Origin: PXAP01 sp046483315
Lineage (GTDB): Bacteria; Bacteroidota; Bacteroidia; Bacteroidales; PUMT01
Direction of reading: 5' to 3'
DNA length: 64,000 nucleotides
Assembly (NCBI GenBank): GCA_046483315.1
Contig: JAWODJ010000072.1
Location: 1-64,000 of the forward strand
The position numbers and the translations under genes were made by a program. The notes under the pieces were generated by a model. It had not been told where the DNA came from, did not search any database, and saw only the letters and a program-made list of their open reading frames with translations. This document shows, one piece after another, positions 26,249 to 36,117 of the stretch (within the stretch, counting starts at the first letter, position 1; the number at the start of each line of letters is the position of its first letter).

Positions 26249-28162
26249 TTATTCTCTGAACACATCCTCCCTGTATTTTGGACGCAAATGATCCAGCCAA
26301 TGGAAATTTTGCAGAAGCCTTTCTCCTTCCGGAACCTCTTCAATGGGGTAAAGTGTAGCTTCCGGCTGGTTCAGGAACCTTATACTGTCTGGCTTACTGT
26401 CTTTTAAAAATATAATGAGGCTGGCACTTGCCGCTTTATTTATACCAATTATCTCCTCATCTTCTACCGGGTAGTAAAGTGTTTCAGCATTTCCGACAAC
26501 ATGTACACGGTATAGCTCTCCATTCCTTAAATTGCCTGTTATATCCTTGCCTTTGATCTGGTTGTACAGGCCGGGTTTTTCCTCGGATATTACAAATGCA
26601 GAATTTTTCATTATAATATGATCCACCTCCCCGTTTTTTGAGTGTACCTCCATAAATTGGGCTGTTAACTGGCTCTCTTCCGACCAGATAACCGGTTCGT
26701 CAAACATATAGACTATAGAATCTTTCATATTATAATAAAGGGAATCGCACTTGCCCTGCATATCATTGCTGAAAAACCTGACACCGTAATATGCCACCAT
26801 TATTCTCACCGTATCATTTTCCGCACTTATCTCTTCTTCCATCTCCGTTTCAGAATCATCATCTGGAATTTCCCGGGTCAGGATCCCAGAACTTTCAGTA
26901 GTACCAAATACTGTAGTATCGGAACTTGCGGGGTCATTAACCACCAAACTGCCGATGTCACTTTTCATCAGACTATCAGGGGTACTTTTCATCAGACTAT
27001 CAGGGGTACTTTTCATCAGACTATCAGGGGTACTTTTCATCAGACTATCAGGGGTACTTTTCATCAGACTATCAGGAGTACTAATCATCAGACTGTCCGG
27101 AGTACTAATCATCAGACTGTCAGAAATAGCCCCGGGCATGGGTTCATCGGGGGGGGCATTCAGACTGTCTGCAGGTTCTGCAGACTGCCCGGCCGGTTTA
27201 ACCGGATCGGGGGAGTCGGTTTGCAACCATGAGCGAAGGGTGTCTGCATGCATGTAAAGGGTGTCATTATCTGACATTTGTATCAGCAGTGCACTGTCGG
27301 TTATAAGCATGTGCTCAGGATCTCTTTTAAACCATCCGTAATGTCCCCTTATTATGATATTCTCAGTAGTGTCTGTAACCTCCACATTCAAAAATGCTTC
27401 TCCCGTTCCCTTTCCATTGTCATAAAATATGCTGTCAGCCACAAGCAATTGTTTGTTATTCCTGACGCGTGCATTCTCATTGAACTGTGAAACATCTGTC
27501 TGTGTGTTATACCATCCGTTTTCACAGTAGATATTGGTCTCATCTCCGATTATTGTCGTAGGCCCGAAAAAATATGCAATCTCCGTTACAGTGTTGTATT
27601 TCAGCGTATCAGATTTTATGATATAGTCGGGATTGGTTATTTCCACACTGTCTTTGAAAAAAAACAGTTTTTCATCTGTATAGTAGTAGCCCTGCAAGCT
27701 TTCCAGTCTGTTATCCCCGTTTATTACCACTCCGCGTTTTGGATAATAGCCAAAATCATTGTCCATGTCAAATTCAAGGAAATCTGTTGTAAGGATTGTT
27801 TCCCTGTCCATCAGTCTTACATCCTGTCTCACCTCTGCATATCTCCGGTCACCGTAATATATCAGGTGATCTCCGTAAAGATGCAGGGTGTCGCCCCGGT
27901 TGATATGTACATTGCCAAAAGCGTGTACAATATTGGTGTTTGAATAGCGGTGTGCACTGTCACATTGCATCAGTACATCTTCATGGCTTAACCGCACATT
28001 TCCCAGCAGGCGGATAAGGTCCGGGCTCATACCCGGAGAAGGTGCTTCCATGATATCGGCGTTGAGTATCCTGATTTCTGCAGGTTCCTGCCGGCTATTC
28101 TGTGGTTTGGCGTCATATATGATCAGCAGGCTGAGAAAAAGAAATAACAGGGTGCGGTTCAT
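26249..28162 (-). CDS. OstA-like outer-membrane biogenesis protein
   Basis: A 637-aa exported protein of the OstA/LptA-LptD N-terminal family, which bridges the periplasm in lipopolysaccharide transport. The chosen ATG at 28162 follows the surA stop by 5 bases and has AGGAAGG upstream; a frame start at 28204 lies inside surA. A signal peptide covers about residues 1-22 and the beta-jelly-roll repeats (for example VRLSHEDVLMQCDSAHRY and GDTLHLYGDHLIYYGD) fill the N-terminal half. A low-complexity Ser/Thr/Pro/Asp insert with a 24-bp coding repeat splits the later part. It ends the guaB-PPIase-SurA cluster. Confidence 0.87.
   Translation of the reverse strand: MNRTLLFLFLSLLIIYDAKPQNSRQEPAEIRILNADIMEAPSPGMSPDLIRLLGNVRLSHEDVLMQCDSAHRYSNTNIVHAFGNVHINRGDTLHLYGDHLIYYGDRRYAEVRQDVRLMDRETILTTDFLEFDMDNDFGYYPKRGVVINGDNRLESLQGYYYTDEKLFFFKDSVEITNPDYIIKSDTLKYNTVTEIAYFFGPTTIIGDETNIYCENGWYNTQTDVSQFNENARVRNNKQLLVADSIFYDNGKGTGEAFLNVEVTDTTENIIIRGHYGWFKRDPEHMLITDSALLIQMSDNDTLYMHADTLRSWLQTDSPDPVKPAGQSAEPADSLNAPPDEPMPGAISDSLMISTPDSLMISTPDSLMKSTPDSLMKSTPDSLMKSTPDSLMKSTPDSLMKSDIGSLVVNDPASSDTTVFGTTESSGILTREIPDDDSETEMEEEISAENDTVRIMVAYYGVRFFSNDMQGKCDSLYYNMKDSIVYMFDEPVIWSEESQLTAQFMEVHSKNGEVDHIIMKNSAFVISEEKPGLYNQIKGKDITGNLRNGELYRVHVVGNAETLYYPVEDEEIIGINKAASASLIIFLKDSKPDSIRFLNQPEATLYPIEEVPEGERLLQNFHWLDHLRPKYREDVFRE
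26966..27133 (-). repeat. seven-copy 24-bp coding tandem repeat
   Basis: Seven consecutive 24-bp units begin at 26966, 26990, 27014, 27038, 27062, 27086 and 27110. The first copies in plus-strand order are nearly identical; the last two differ at several bases. In frame they encode STPDSLMK or STPDSLMI within the OstA-like protein. The identity suggests recent expansion by slippage. Confidence 0.95.
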
Positions 28163-28167
28163 GTTTT

Positions 28168-29535
28168 TTACCTTCCTGCCCAGTCTTTCGAAGAAAAGGC
28201 GCAATCTTTGTAAGCCTCGTCAATTCTGATATAGGTTTTTGATCTTTTATCGGCAATCCATTCCTCCAGTATCTGCTCTCTTTTGTGATTCATGGTCATC
28301 TCCTTTAAAAAAGCATAGTCATCTCTTAGGTTAGCCTTGTGTGGAGATGTCTGAGAGCTCAGATACAGTAGTTTATAGAAAGTTCTGCCTTGCTGGTCCC
28401 TTGATTCAAGAGGACCGGCTATCTCACCAACCTTCATATCCCTGACAGCTTCATACTGGACAGGATTAAGCTGGTCGAGCTCAAATTTTGATCCTCCCGT
28501 TTCCGGATTAATAACCAGTCCGCCGTTCATCTGTGTATCCTCATCTTCGGTATGCATAATTGCCGCTGTCCTGAAGTCCAGCGTATCGGTCCGTATCACC
28601 ACTGCCAGGCTGTCCAGAAATGATGTTGCCTCTTTTTTAGCCTCTTCAGTTGCCTCCGGCCGGAGCAGAATATGTCTTACGTTAACCTGTTCGTCCTTGC
28701 GGTCAATCAACTGAACAATATGAAAACCAAACTCGGTTTCAAATACCTGCGATACCCTGTCTTCTTTGAGGGAGAAGGCAACATTGGCAAATTCGGGTAC
28801 AAGCTGGGAGCGTGACATATATCCGAGTTCACCTCCCCTGCGGGCTGAACCGGGATCCTGTGAATACAGAACCGCCATTGTCGTAAAGCTTTCTCCGTTG
28901 ACAATTCTTTGCCGGATCTCATTCAGCCGCTGCCTGATCCTGAAATTTTCAGCTTCACTGAATTCGGGATATTTGACGATCTGTCTGATTTCCACTTCTG
29001 ACGGTATTAAAGGAATCTCTTCTTCGGGCATCCTGTTGTAAAAACGTTTTACTTCGGCCGGGGTAACCCTGACATTTCCTATTATGTCTTCCTGCATATA
29101 TCCGGTAATAAGCTGGTTGCGGACAATATCCCTGAAGTCTTCCTTGATCTCAAGTATACTTTTATTATAATAGTTTTCAAGGTTTTCTTCAGACCCTATC
29201 TGCTGGATAAAAAACTGCAGTCTGCGGTTCAGTTCCATCTCAACTTCATTTTCACTCACCTCTACAGAGTCAATAATAGCCTGGTTAAGCAATAATTTTT
29301 GCACGAGATAATTTTCAATCAGTTCGCAGCGTGAATATTCAGACTGGGTATTGTCCTGAGCCTGCATCTGCAGAAGCTCATTTTCAATTTCAGACTGCAT
29401 AATAATGCTGTTGCCTACAACCGCAACAATCCGGTCGACAATTCTTTCCTGTGAATGAACAGACAGCTGTATTGCAAATAAGGCCAATAATGCTATATAA
29501 AAAAGTTTATTAAATTTTCTGTTGAACATTGTCAT
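28168..29535 (-). CDS. surA: SurA-type periplasmic chaperone/peptidylprolyl isomerase
   Basis: Periplasmic chaperone (455 aa) assisting outer-membrane protein folding. It has a signal peptide (about 1-28), a SurA N-terminal helical domain starting RIVDRIVAVVGNSIIMQSEIE (about 31-51), and two parvulin-type domains (about 175-285 and 285-400). The first contains GGELGYMSRSQLVPEFA and FGFHIVQLIDR; the second has VRHILLRPEA but is divergent afterwards. The gene lies 9 bases after the upstream lipoprotein gene and is followed at once by the OstA-like gene. Confidence 0.94.
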   Translation of the reverse strand: MTMFNRKFNKLFYIALLALFAIQLSVHSQERIVDRIVAVVGNSIIMQSEIENELLQMQAQDNTQSEYSRCELIENYLVQKLLLNQAIIDSVEVSENEVEMELNRRLQFFIQQIGSEENLENYYNKSILEIKEDFRDIVRNQLITGYMQEDIIGNVRVTPAEVKRFYNRMPEEEIPLIPSEVEIRQIVKYPEFSEAENFRIRQRLNEIRQRIVNGESFTTMAVLYSQDPGSARRGGELGYMSRSQLVPEFANVAFSLKEDRVSQVFETEFGFHIVQLIDRKDEQVNVRHILLRPEATEEAKKEATSFLDSLAVVIRTDTLDFRTAAIMHTEDEDTQMNGGLVINPETGGSKFELDQLNPVQYEAVRDMKVGEIAGPLESRDQQGRTFYKLLYLSSQTSPHKANLRDDYAFLKEMTMNHKREQILEEWIADKRSKTYIRIDEAYKDCAFSSKDWAGR

Positions 29536-29544
29536 TTTGTATTA

Positions 29545-30390
29545 TTAAAAATATTGAAATGCGCTTTTACTTAATCCTTCATTCAGAACATTTTTTTCCA
29601 GTTCATTTAAAAACTGAATTTTCCTTTTGTTTATTATTATGTTTTTGATTTTCTGAGTTGAGAGTGAAAATGGCATCTGGCTGCGTGGAGGGAGATAATC
29701 CTGCAACCCAATAAAATAGTAAAAATCAGAATCCACCACACTTATATGATCTGTGTTGCTGTAATTATCACCAGGATTTATTGATCCTGGCGGAAGCTCA
29801 TTGATTAAATCATCCAGATAAATCCAGTTTTCCGTGAACCAGGCATATTTATCGGCGTACTGGTTACTGTAGTTCTCAATTTGCAGGTAATCATCATCGT
29901 TCCTGAACCATGTCAGTAATCTTTCCCTGCCCGGTACATCAGCCGGCAATTTTATATAAAAACCCCTGATGGCAGGTTTTTCGAGTTTGAAATTATCTCC
30001 ATGGTTTTCATAATATTCTTCAAGTTCTTTAAGTGTGATAACTGAATCAAGTTTTTGGTCAAGAAGATGTTGCTGGTATTTATGAATGAGAAGTGATGTC
30101 CTGAAATCGGAAATCTGTTTATCAAGGTCTTTTTCCTGATCAGGCAGATTAACTTCAGCAAGCCGGAGAAATAGCTGGTTACGAATCCATTTGTCAATAT
30201 AGCTGCGTGCAATTTTTGCACTGTCGGCAGTACTTATTCCAGCAGGAAAAACTCCTGCGAGGTCTTCCCTGTAAAGATATTTGTTATAAACCCTGGCCAG
30301 AGGTTCCTGATTGTTATTGTTAAAGCCTGAACAGGAAACTGCCAGTATCGTGGTTAATAACATAAGTATAATAGGTCTCATGACCGGCAT
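29545..30390 (-). CDS. SurA_N-like lipoprotein without parvulin domain
   Basis: A 281-aa predicted lipoprotein: LAVSCSGF provides a clear lipobox (Cys about residue 20). The segment with DKWIRNQLFLRLAEVNLPDQEKDLD resembles the helical substrate-binding domain of SurA/PpiD proteins, and VITLKELEEYYENHGDNFKLEKP matches the segment that normally leads into a parvulin domain. No recognisable parvulin motif (GG.LGW/Y, FG.HI) follows. It sits between two parvulin genes with a 9-bp gap to surA, so a chaperone role without isomerase activity is a reasonable inference. Confidence 0.8.
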   Translation of the reverse strand: MPVMRPIILMLLTTILAVSCSGFNNNNQEPLARVYNKYLYREDLAGVFPAGISTADSAKIARSYIDKWIRNQLFLRLAEVNLPDQEKDLDKQISDFRTSLLIHKYQQHLLDQKLDSVITLKELEEYYENHGDNFKLEKPAIRGFYIKLPADVPGRERLLTWFRNDDDYLQIENYSNQYADKYAWFTENWIYLDDLINELPPGSINPGDNYSNTDHISVVDSDFYYFIGLQDYLPPRSQMPFSLSTQKIKNIIINKRKIQFLNELEKNVLNEGLSKSAFQYF

Positions 30391-30494
30391 TGAATTTATC
30401 TGTATTAAAATATAGTTGTCAGCTTAACTACCAGTTTGTTAATAAAAAACATGTGGAATTCACTTAATAAAGAATTATCCCGGTTTTTAGTTGT

Positions 30495-32486
30495 TTATTT
30501 TATGTCAGATAGAACGTCTTTATTGATAATAACATTGTATTTATCACGAAGGTCTTCTATCCATTTTCTTTCAAGATGGTACTGGTAATCTGCAGTTACC
30601 CTGCCCCTGGCCTCGTCCAGAGTTTTTGGGCGGGGTTCAAGAATATCGTGCACCAGTACAATATGGTATTCTTCATTTATCTGGTAAATATCGCTTTCGC
30701 CGGCTTCCCAATCAATCCGGTCTGTCAGCTGATTGTCTCCTTTTGAAAAAATATTTTTTTCAGCGGTTATTACAGGCTCTTCGTTACCACGATTAAGGCG
30801 GTCAATAATCCAGTTATCATCTCTTCTGCTGAAATAAAGGCTTCTTCTTGCTCTTCTTGCGGCTCTTCTTGCTATGCGCCGGTCTTCCGTCTTAAAGATA
30901 GTTGCAGATATCCTTTCTTCCCACATGTAATTATGTTTGTTATTCTCATAAAATGCAGCCAGACCCGCACTGTCGGACGTCGCTTTTGACCAGATTTCCC
31001 TCTCGGTTATTTCAAATAGCAACATACCATCCCTGTATTCCTGCATCATAAAACGGAATTCCGGGTATTTATTTTCAAGATTCCTGTCCTCATGTTCAAT
31101 AAGCCACTTACTGACAAATTCCTGGTAAAGCGAATTAATATACTCTTCCATTGGCCAGAAAGATTGCCTGTATGCATTACCGGAAATAAACAGTGCAAAA
31201 TCTCTTTGCGTGATATTCTCTCCTGATATACTGAATAATACCTGGTTTAACTGCAGATTTTCCGGCACACGCCATTTGCCTTCAAATACGCTGCTATCAA
31301 CAATAGAATAGAATATCTCAAGTGTCCCGGGGGTTTCTGAGAAATCCCATTCCTGCTTAAGCCTTTCCACAAGGGCTTCCCTTATCAACTGCGAACGTTC
31401 ATCTGCCGAGTCTCTTACCCTGGCATGCAGATCATGCTTAATCTCATCAAAAGGAGGGATATCTCTGTGATCGATCAGTTTAATTATATGCCATCCGTAT
31501 GCTGTGCGCACCGGTTCTGATATGTCTCCTGGTTGCTCAAGTGCAAAGGCTGCCGTTTCAAATTCGGGAACAATCCTGCCGACACCAAACCACGGCATTT
31601 GTCCGCCCTGACCGGATGTATTTTTATCGGTTGAATGATCCTTTGCCATCATTTCAAAACTGTAGCCGGCCTGCAGGTCTTTATAGACATCCATCACCTT
31701 CTCTTTTGCTTCCTGTTCATTATATTGATTAAATCCAATCATAATATGGGCAACCTTTAACTCTCCCCTGGACTCCACTATGTCATTAACCTTTATAATA
31801 TGATAACCGAAACTGGTTCTTACCGGCATGCTCAGTTTTCCGGGTTCAGTCTGATAAACGGCATTTTCAAAAGGATACATCATTTGGAATACTGTAAAAT
31901 ATCCCAGGTTTCCGGAATTCATTTTGGCTGACGGATCATCGGAAGTAGCCCGGGCTACTTTTTCAAAACTTTCACCGTCAATAATACGCTCACTGATCTC
32001 CATGGCTTTTTCCCAGGCTTTAAGGGTGTCATCCGGATTGTATCCCGGGGGCAGTCTAACAAGGATATGGCTGGCACTGACATCGTATAATAACCGCTCA
32101 TATGCTTCCCTTACAAGTTTTTCTTCTGTACCAGGGTCAGTCAGGTATGTTTGTGCAAGCTGTTTTCTGTATTCGCCAAGTTCTCTCTCAAAGGATGGTT
32201 CCCTGTGTATACCCTCATCCCGGGCATGTGCAACTTTAAGTTGAAAATTTACAAAGAGTTCAAGATATTCCTCCAGTGATTCCTGTTCTGTATGGATGTT
32301 GTTTTTCTTCCATAGCCGGGTAAACTCATTTACAGTTATTTCCCTGTCATTAATTACAAGAAGGACATCATCGTTATACGCTGACGCGGAATAAAACGGA
32401 TGCATTGAAAACAATAATGCCATTGTCAGGTACAACAATATTATTTGCTTATTTTTTTTCTTAATATTTGTTGATAATTTTTCCAT
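30495..32486 (-). CDS. exported peptidylprolyl isomerase with two parvulin domains
   Basis: A 663-aa exported protein. After a signal segment (about 14-36) there is a SurA_N-like helical region, then parvulin domain 1 (about 133-238: ASHILVRLPPGYNPDD, SGNLGYFTVFQM, FGYHIIKV) and parvulin domain 2 (about 239-342: VAHIMIGFNQYNEQEA, GGQMPWFGVGRIVPEFE, YGWHIIKLID). A long C-terminal region without a clear domain follows (about 345-663). It lies 63 bases after guaB and 104 bases before the next gene. It likely folds outer-membrane proteins alongside SurA. Confidence 0.92.
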   Translation of the reverse strand: MEKLSTNIKKKNKQIILLYLTMALLFSMHPFYSASAYNDDVLLVINDREITVNEFTRLWKKNNIHTEQESLEEYLELFVNFQLKVAHARDEGIHREPSFERELGEYRKQLAQTYLTDPGTEEKLVREAYERLLYDVSASHILVRLPPGYNPDDTLKAWEKAMEISERIIDGESFEKVARATSDDPSAKMNSGNLGYFTVFQMMYPFENAVYQTEPGKLSMPVRTSFGYHIIKVNDIVESRGELKVAHIMIGFNQYNEQEAKEKVMDVYKDLQAGYSFEMMAKDHSTDKNTSGQGGQMPWFGVGRIVPEFETAAFALEQPGDISEPVRTAYGWHIIKLIDHRDIPPFDEIKHDLHARVRDSADERSQLIREALVERLKQEWDFSETPGTLEIFYSIVDSSVFEGKWRVPENLQLNQVLFSISGENITQRDFALFISGNAYRQSFWPMEEYINSLYQEFVSKWLIEHEDRNLENKYPEFRFMMQEYRDGMLLFEITEREIWSKATSDSAGLAAFYENNKHNYMWEERISATIFKTEDRRIARRAARRARRSLYFSRRDDNWIIDRLNRGNEEPVITAEKNIFSKGDNQLTDRIDWEAGESDIYQINEEYHIVLVHDILEPRPKTLDEARGRVTADYQYHLERKWIEDLRDKYNVIINKDVLSDIK

Positions 32487-32549
32487 CAGGCAACATTTTA
32501 ATTTCTCCTGCTAACCTGCAATTCCAGGGGTTAAGTATTATAAGATTTC

Positions 32550-34016
32550 TTATCTGCTGTAATTTGGGGCTTCCCGGGTTATTGTCACACCGTGGGGATG
32601 GCTCTCATTCAGTCCGGAGTTGGTTATCCTTACAAACATGGCATCTTTGAGTGCGGCTATATCCGGTGCTCCGCAATATCCCATGCCTGCCCTCAGTCCG
32701 CCTATCAGCTGATATATAACCTCAGTGAGGGTTCCTTTATAAGGAATACGTGCTGATATTCCTTCCGGCACCAGCTTGCTGATATCATCCTCTACCTCCT
32801 GGAAGTACCTGTCCCTGGAACCCTGCTGCATTGCTTCAATGGAACCCATTCCACGGTAGGATTTGAATTTTCGTCCGTTATAAATTATTGTTTCACCGGG
32901 AGACTCTTCAACACCGGCCAGAAGTGACCCTGCCATAATTGAGTCGGCACCTGCGGCTATTGCTTTGACAATATCTCCCGAATATCTGATGCCGCCGTCT
33001 GCTATTACAGGCACCCCGGTATCTTTAAGTGCCGTAGCTACATCATACACTGCTGTTATCTGAGGGATTCCGACACCCGCAATAACTCTTGTTGTGCAGA
33101 TAGATCCTGGGCCAATACCCACCTTTACCCCGTCTGCCCCTTCACCGGATAATGCTTTTGCGGCTTCTGCAGTACCGATATTTCCGACCACAATGTCAAC
33201 CTGGCCGGTTTTTTTCCTTGCTTCCTTCAGTAATTTGAATACGCCTTCAGTATGTCCGTGTGCTGTGTCAATAACAATTGCATCAACTCCTGCTTCAAGG
33301 AGGGCATCAATTCTTCTTATTGAGTCTCTGGCAACGCCCACACCTGCCGCTACCCTTAAACGCCCCTTTTCATCCTTGCATGCCCAGGGGTTGTCTTTCA
33401 CCTTGGTAATATCCTTATATGTGAGCAATCCTATAAGCTTATTGTTTTTATCTGTTACAGGAAGTTTCTCAATTTTATATTGCTGAAGCAGGTCTGTTGC
33501 TTTCTCAAGGTTTGTCTGTGTGGTGGTTACTATATTATCTTTGGTCATGACTTCGCTGATAGCTCTGCTCATATTATTCTGAAAGCGCAGATCGCGGTTG
33601 GTCACTATCCCGATAAGGGTTCCGTTATTTTCAATAACCGGGATACCTCCAATCTTGTATTCTTTCATCAGTTTCAGTGCATCCCCTACGGTATTGGTTT
33701 TTTCTATTGTAACCGGGTCATATATCATGCCACTCTCGGCTCTTTTTACAACCTTGACCTGGCGGGACTGTTCCTTTATACTCATGTTTTTATGGATAAC
33801 ACCAATGCCTCCCTGCCTTGCTATGGCGATGGCAAGTGCTGCTTCGGTTACGGTATCCATTGCTGCCGAAACAATGGGAGTGTTTATGCTGATATTTCTG
33901 GAGAACAGCGATGATATATTGACATCTTTGGGCAGAACCTCTGAATATGAAGGTATAAGCAAAACATCATCAAAGGTCAGGCCTTCACCTTTAATCTTAT
34001 TGGAAGTAAATGACAT
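32550..34016 (-). CDS. guaB: inosine-5'-monophosphate dehydrogenase
   Basis: Catalyses the NAD-dependent oxidation of IMP to XMP, the committed step of GMP synthesis (488 aa). It has the N-terminal GLTFDDVLLIPSYSEVLP, paired CBS domains (about 95-210), the catalytic loop GIGPGSICTTR with the active-site Cys, the phosphate site ADGGIRYSGDI, and the flap AGMGYCGAPDI. It is divergent from recQ and leads the minus-strand run of envelope chaperone genes. Confidence 0.97.
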   Translation of the reverse strand: MSFTSNKIKGEGLTFDDVLLIPSYSEVLPKDVNISSLFSRNISINTPIVSAAMDTVTEAALAIAIARQGGIGVIHKNMSIKEQSRQVKVVKRAESGMIYDPVTIEKTNTVGDALKLMKEYKIGGIPVIENNGTLIGIVTNRDLRFQNNMSRAISEVMTKDNIVTTTQTNLEKATDLLQQYKIEKLPVTDKNNKLIGLLTYKDITKVKDNPWACKDEKGRLRVAAGVGVARDSIRRIDALLEAGVDAIVIDTAHGHTEGVFKLLKEARKKTGQVDIVVGNIGTAEAAKALSGEGADGVKVGIGPGSICTTRVIAGVGIPQITAVYDVATALKDTGVPVIADGGIRYSGDIVKAIAAGADSIMAGSLLAGVEESPGETIIYNGRKFKSYRGMGSIEAMQQGSRDRYFQEVEDDISKLVPEGISARIPYKGTLTEVIYQLIGGLRAGMGYCGAPDIAALKDAMFVRITNSGLNESHPHGVTITREAPNYSR

Positions 34017-34142
34017 TTTAAATAAAATTGGTTATATTTAAATTGCGCTAAGTTACGAAAAATAAGTGGATGCTTATAAATTTTTTGTTTTTTTACTTAG
34101 GCTTAAATAAAGCTGTTTCCGTTTGTTACACAGGTAAAACTA

Positions 34143-36059
34143 TTGCCGGAAGCTTTGAATATTTACAGGCAGATACTTAATCGTTACTGGGGATTTTCAT
34201 CCTTTAAACCCATGCAGGAGGAGATAATAGACTCCGTTGCATCGGGCAGGGATACTCTTGCGCTTATGCCCACCGGCGGCGGTAAATCGATTACTTTCCA
34301 GGTGCCTGCGCTGGCCGTAAAGGGTATATGTATTGTTGTTACTCCACTGATAGCATTGATGAGAGACCAGGTGGACAATCTCCTTAAGCGGGGTATTAAA
34401 GCACAGGCCATCTATTCAGGGATGAGCAGGGCGGAGATTGATGTCTCACTTGATAACTGTGCTTACGGTGATTATAAGTTTCTTTACGTATCGCCTGAAA
34501 GGCTGGGAACAGAGATATTCAGAGAACGGGTTAAAAAGATGAATGTTAACCTGATTGCTGTTGACGAGGCACATTGTATATCTCAGTGGGGCTATGATTT
34601 CAGGCCTTCCTATCTTAAGATTGCAGACCTGAGGGGGATAATTCCCGGCGTTCCCGTTCTGGCCCTTACTGCAACTGCAACGGCCGAAGTTGCTGAAGAT
34701 ATCCAGGAAAAGCTTCTCTTTTCATCTCCCAACCTCATACGAACAAGTTTTGAAAGGAAAAACCTTAGTTATCTTGTCGAGGTTACAGAGGACAAACACA
34801 GGCAGCTGCTCAATATCCTGCGCAGGATACCCGGCAGCGGCATAGTGTATGCAAGAAACAGGAGAAAAACATCGGAGTTGGCAAGGTACCTTATGAATAA
34901 TGATGTTGTTGCGGATTATTATCATGCCGGACTTGGCCAGGAAACAAGAAAAGCCAGGCAAACGGACTGGATGTCAGGAAAGACCCGTGTTATCGTTGCC
35001 ACTAATGCCTTTGGGATGGGTATAGACAAAGCCAACGTGAGGTTTGTTGTGCATTTTGACCTTCCCGACACTCTGGAATCTTATTTCCAGGAGGCCGGCA
35101 GGGCAGGCAGGGATGGAAAACTTTCATTTGCCGTTTTGCTTTACAATAAGTCCGACAAAGCAAATGCCGATAAAAGGGTGGCTGTAAAATTTCCGGAAAT
35201 TAAAATGATCAGGCAGGTTTATCAGGCACTGGGCAGTTATTTCCAGATACCTTTCGGCGGAGGTAAAGGATCTGTCATGGATTTTAATATAATGGACTTT
35301 GCATCCAGGTACCGGCTTAATGTGATGACCACATATTACTCTCTTAAAGCCCTTGAATCAGAAGGTTATCTGGAACTAACCGACGAGATTAACAGTCCCT
35401 CGAAAATCCATTTTATCACCGGAAGGGAAGAGCTTTACAGGTTCCAGGTAGCAAATGCAGCATTTGATAGTTTTATTAAGTTGCTTCTGCGTTCCTATTC
35501 AGGGGTTTTTTCGGGTTTTGTTGCTATAGACGAGGAGTTCCTTGCAAGAAAAACTTCTGCTGGCCGTGATATAATATACCAGTACCTGGTAAGACTTGAT
35601 AATCTCAAAATAATCAAGTATATCCCACAGAGAAAATCTCCGCTTGTTATCTTTAATACCGAAAGGCTGGACGCAAACTCACTCTACATATCGTCTGCCT
35701 CCTATTTTAAACGCAGGGATAGATATGCTTCAAAACTTAATTCGGTTTATGAATATGTGAATTCGGTCAACATTTGCCGAAATGTGTTCCTGCTATCCTA
35801 TTTTGGTGAAAAAGATGCCGTAAAATGCGGAAATTGCGATGTTTGCACGAAAAAGAATGATCCGGACCTGGGCCGCTATGAATTTGACCTGATAACCGAA
35901 AGGATCAGGGAGGTGGTAAGGCATGGTAATGTTCTTGCAGATGAACTTGTTGATATGCTTGATTTTCCTCCCGACAAAGCAATACTGGTAATTCGCCGTC
36001 TGCTGGATAACGGAGAGCTTATTCAGAATCCGGACAGAATTATTAAATGGAGAGGTTGA
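34143..36059 (+). CDS. recQ: ATP-dependent DNA helicase RecQ
   Basis: RecQ-family 3'-5' helicase (638 aa). It shows motif 0 and Walker A (FKPMQEEIIDSV, LMPTGGGKSITFQ), the box DEAHCISQWGYDFRPSY, LTATATAEV, and the C-terminal helicase motif QEAGRAGRDG. The zinc-binding cysteines are in the CRNVFLLSYFGE and CGNCDVC segments, followed by a winged-helix RQC part; no HRDC domain is evident. The start is a TTG at 34143, which gives the expected distance to motif 0. It is divergent from guaB. Confidence 0.95.
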   Translation: MPEALNIYRQILNRYWGFSSFKPMQEEIIDSVASGRDTLALMPTGGGKSITFQVPALAVKGICIVVTPLIALMRDQVDNLLKRGIKAQAIYSGMSRAEIDVSLDNCAYGDYKFLYVSPERLGTEIFRERVKKMNVNLIAVDEAHCISQWGYDFRPSYLKIADLRGIIPGVPVLALTATATAEVAEDIQEKLLFSSPNLIRTSFERKNLSYLVEVTEDKHRQLLNILRRIPGSGIVYARNRRKTSELARYLMNNDVVADYYHAGLGQETRKARQTDWMSGKTRVIVATNAFGMGIDKANVRFVVHFDLPDTLESYFQEAGRAGRDGKLSFAVLLYNKSDKANADKRVAVKFPEIKMIRQVYQALGSYFQIPFGGGKGSVMDFNIMDFASRYRLNVMTTYYSLKALESEGYLELTDEINSPSKIHFITGREELYRFQVANAAFDSFIKLLLRSYSGVFSGFVAIDEEFLARKTSAGRDIIYQYLVRLDNLKIIKYIPQRKSPLVIFNTERLDANSLYISSASYFKRRDRYASKLNSVYEYVNSVNICRNVFLLSYFGEKDAVKCGNCDVCTKKNDPDLGRYEFDLITERIREVVRHGNVLADELVDMLDFPPDKAILVIRRLLDNGELIQNPDRIIKWRG

Positions 36060-36117
36060 CCTTTATGTTTTAGAGTTGTTTTTAGTAATTTTGCCTGTTA
36101 TTATAAATCTCAGTATC

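Noticed and set aside
26966..27133. Possible CRISPR-like direct repeats
   Set aside because: The units abut with no spacers and are in frame inside a protein; the pattern is a coding tandem repeat.
26955..27257. Plus-strand 100-aa frame of repeated FIRLSGVL
   Set aside because: It is the antisense of the 24-bp coding repeat in the OstA-like gene; repeat length is a multiple of three, so every frame stays open.
27110..28162. Start of the OstA-like gene at 28204
   Set aside because: That start lies inside surA and adds residues before the signal peptide; the ATG at 28162 has AGGAAGG upstream and directly follows the surA stop.
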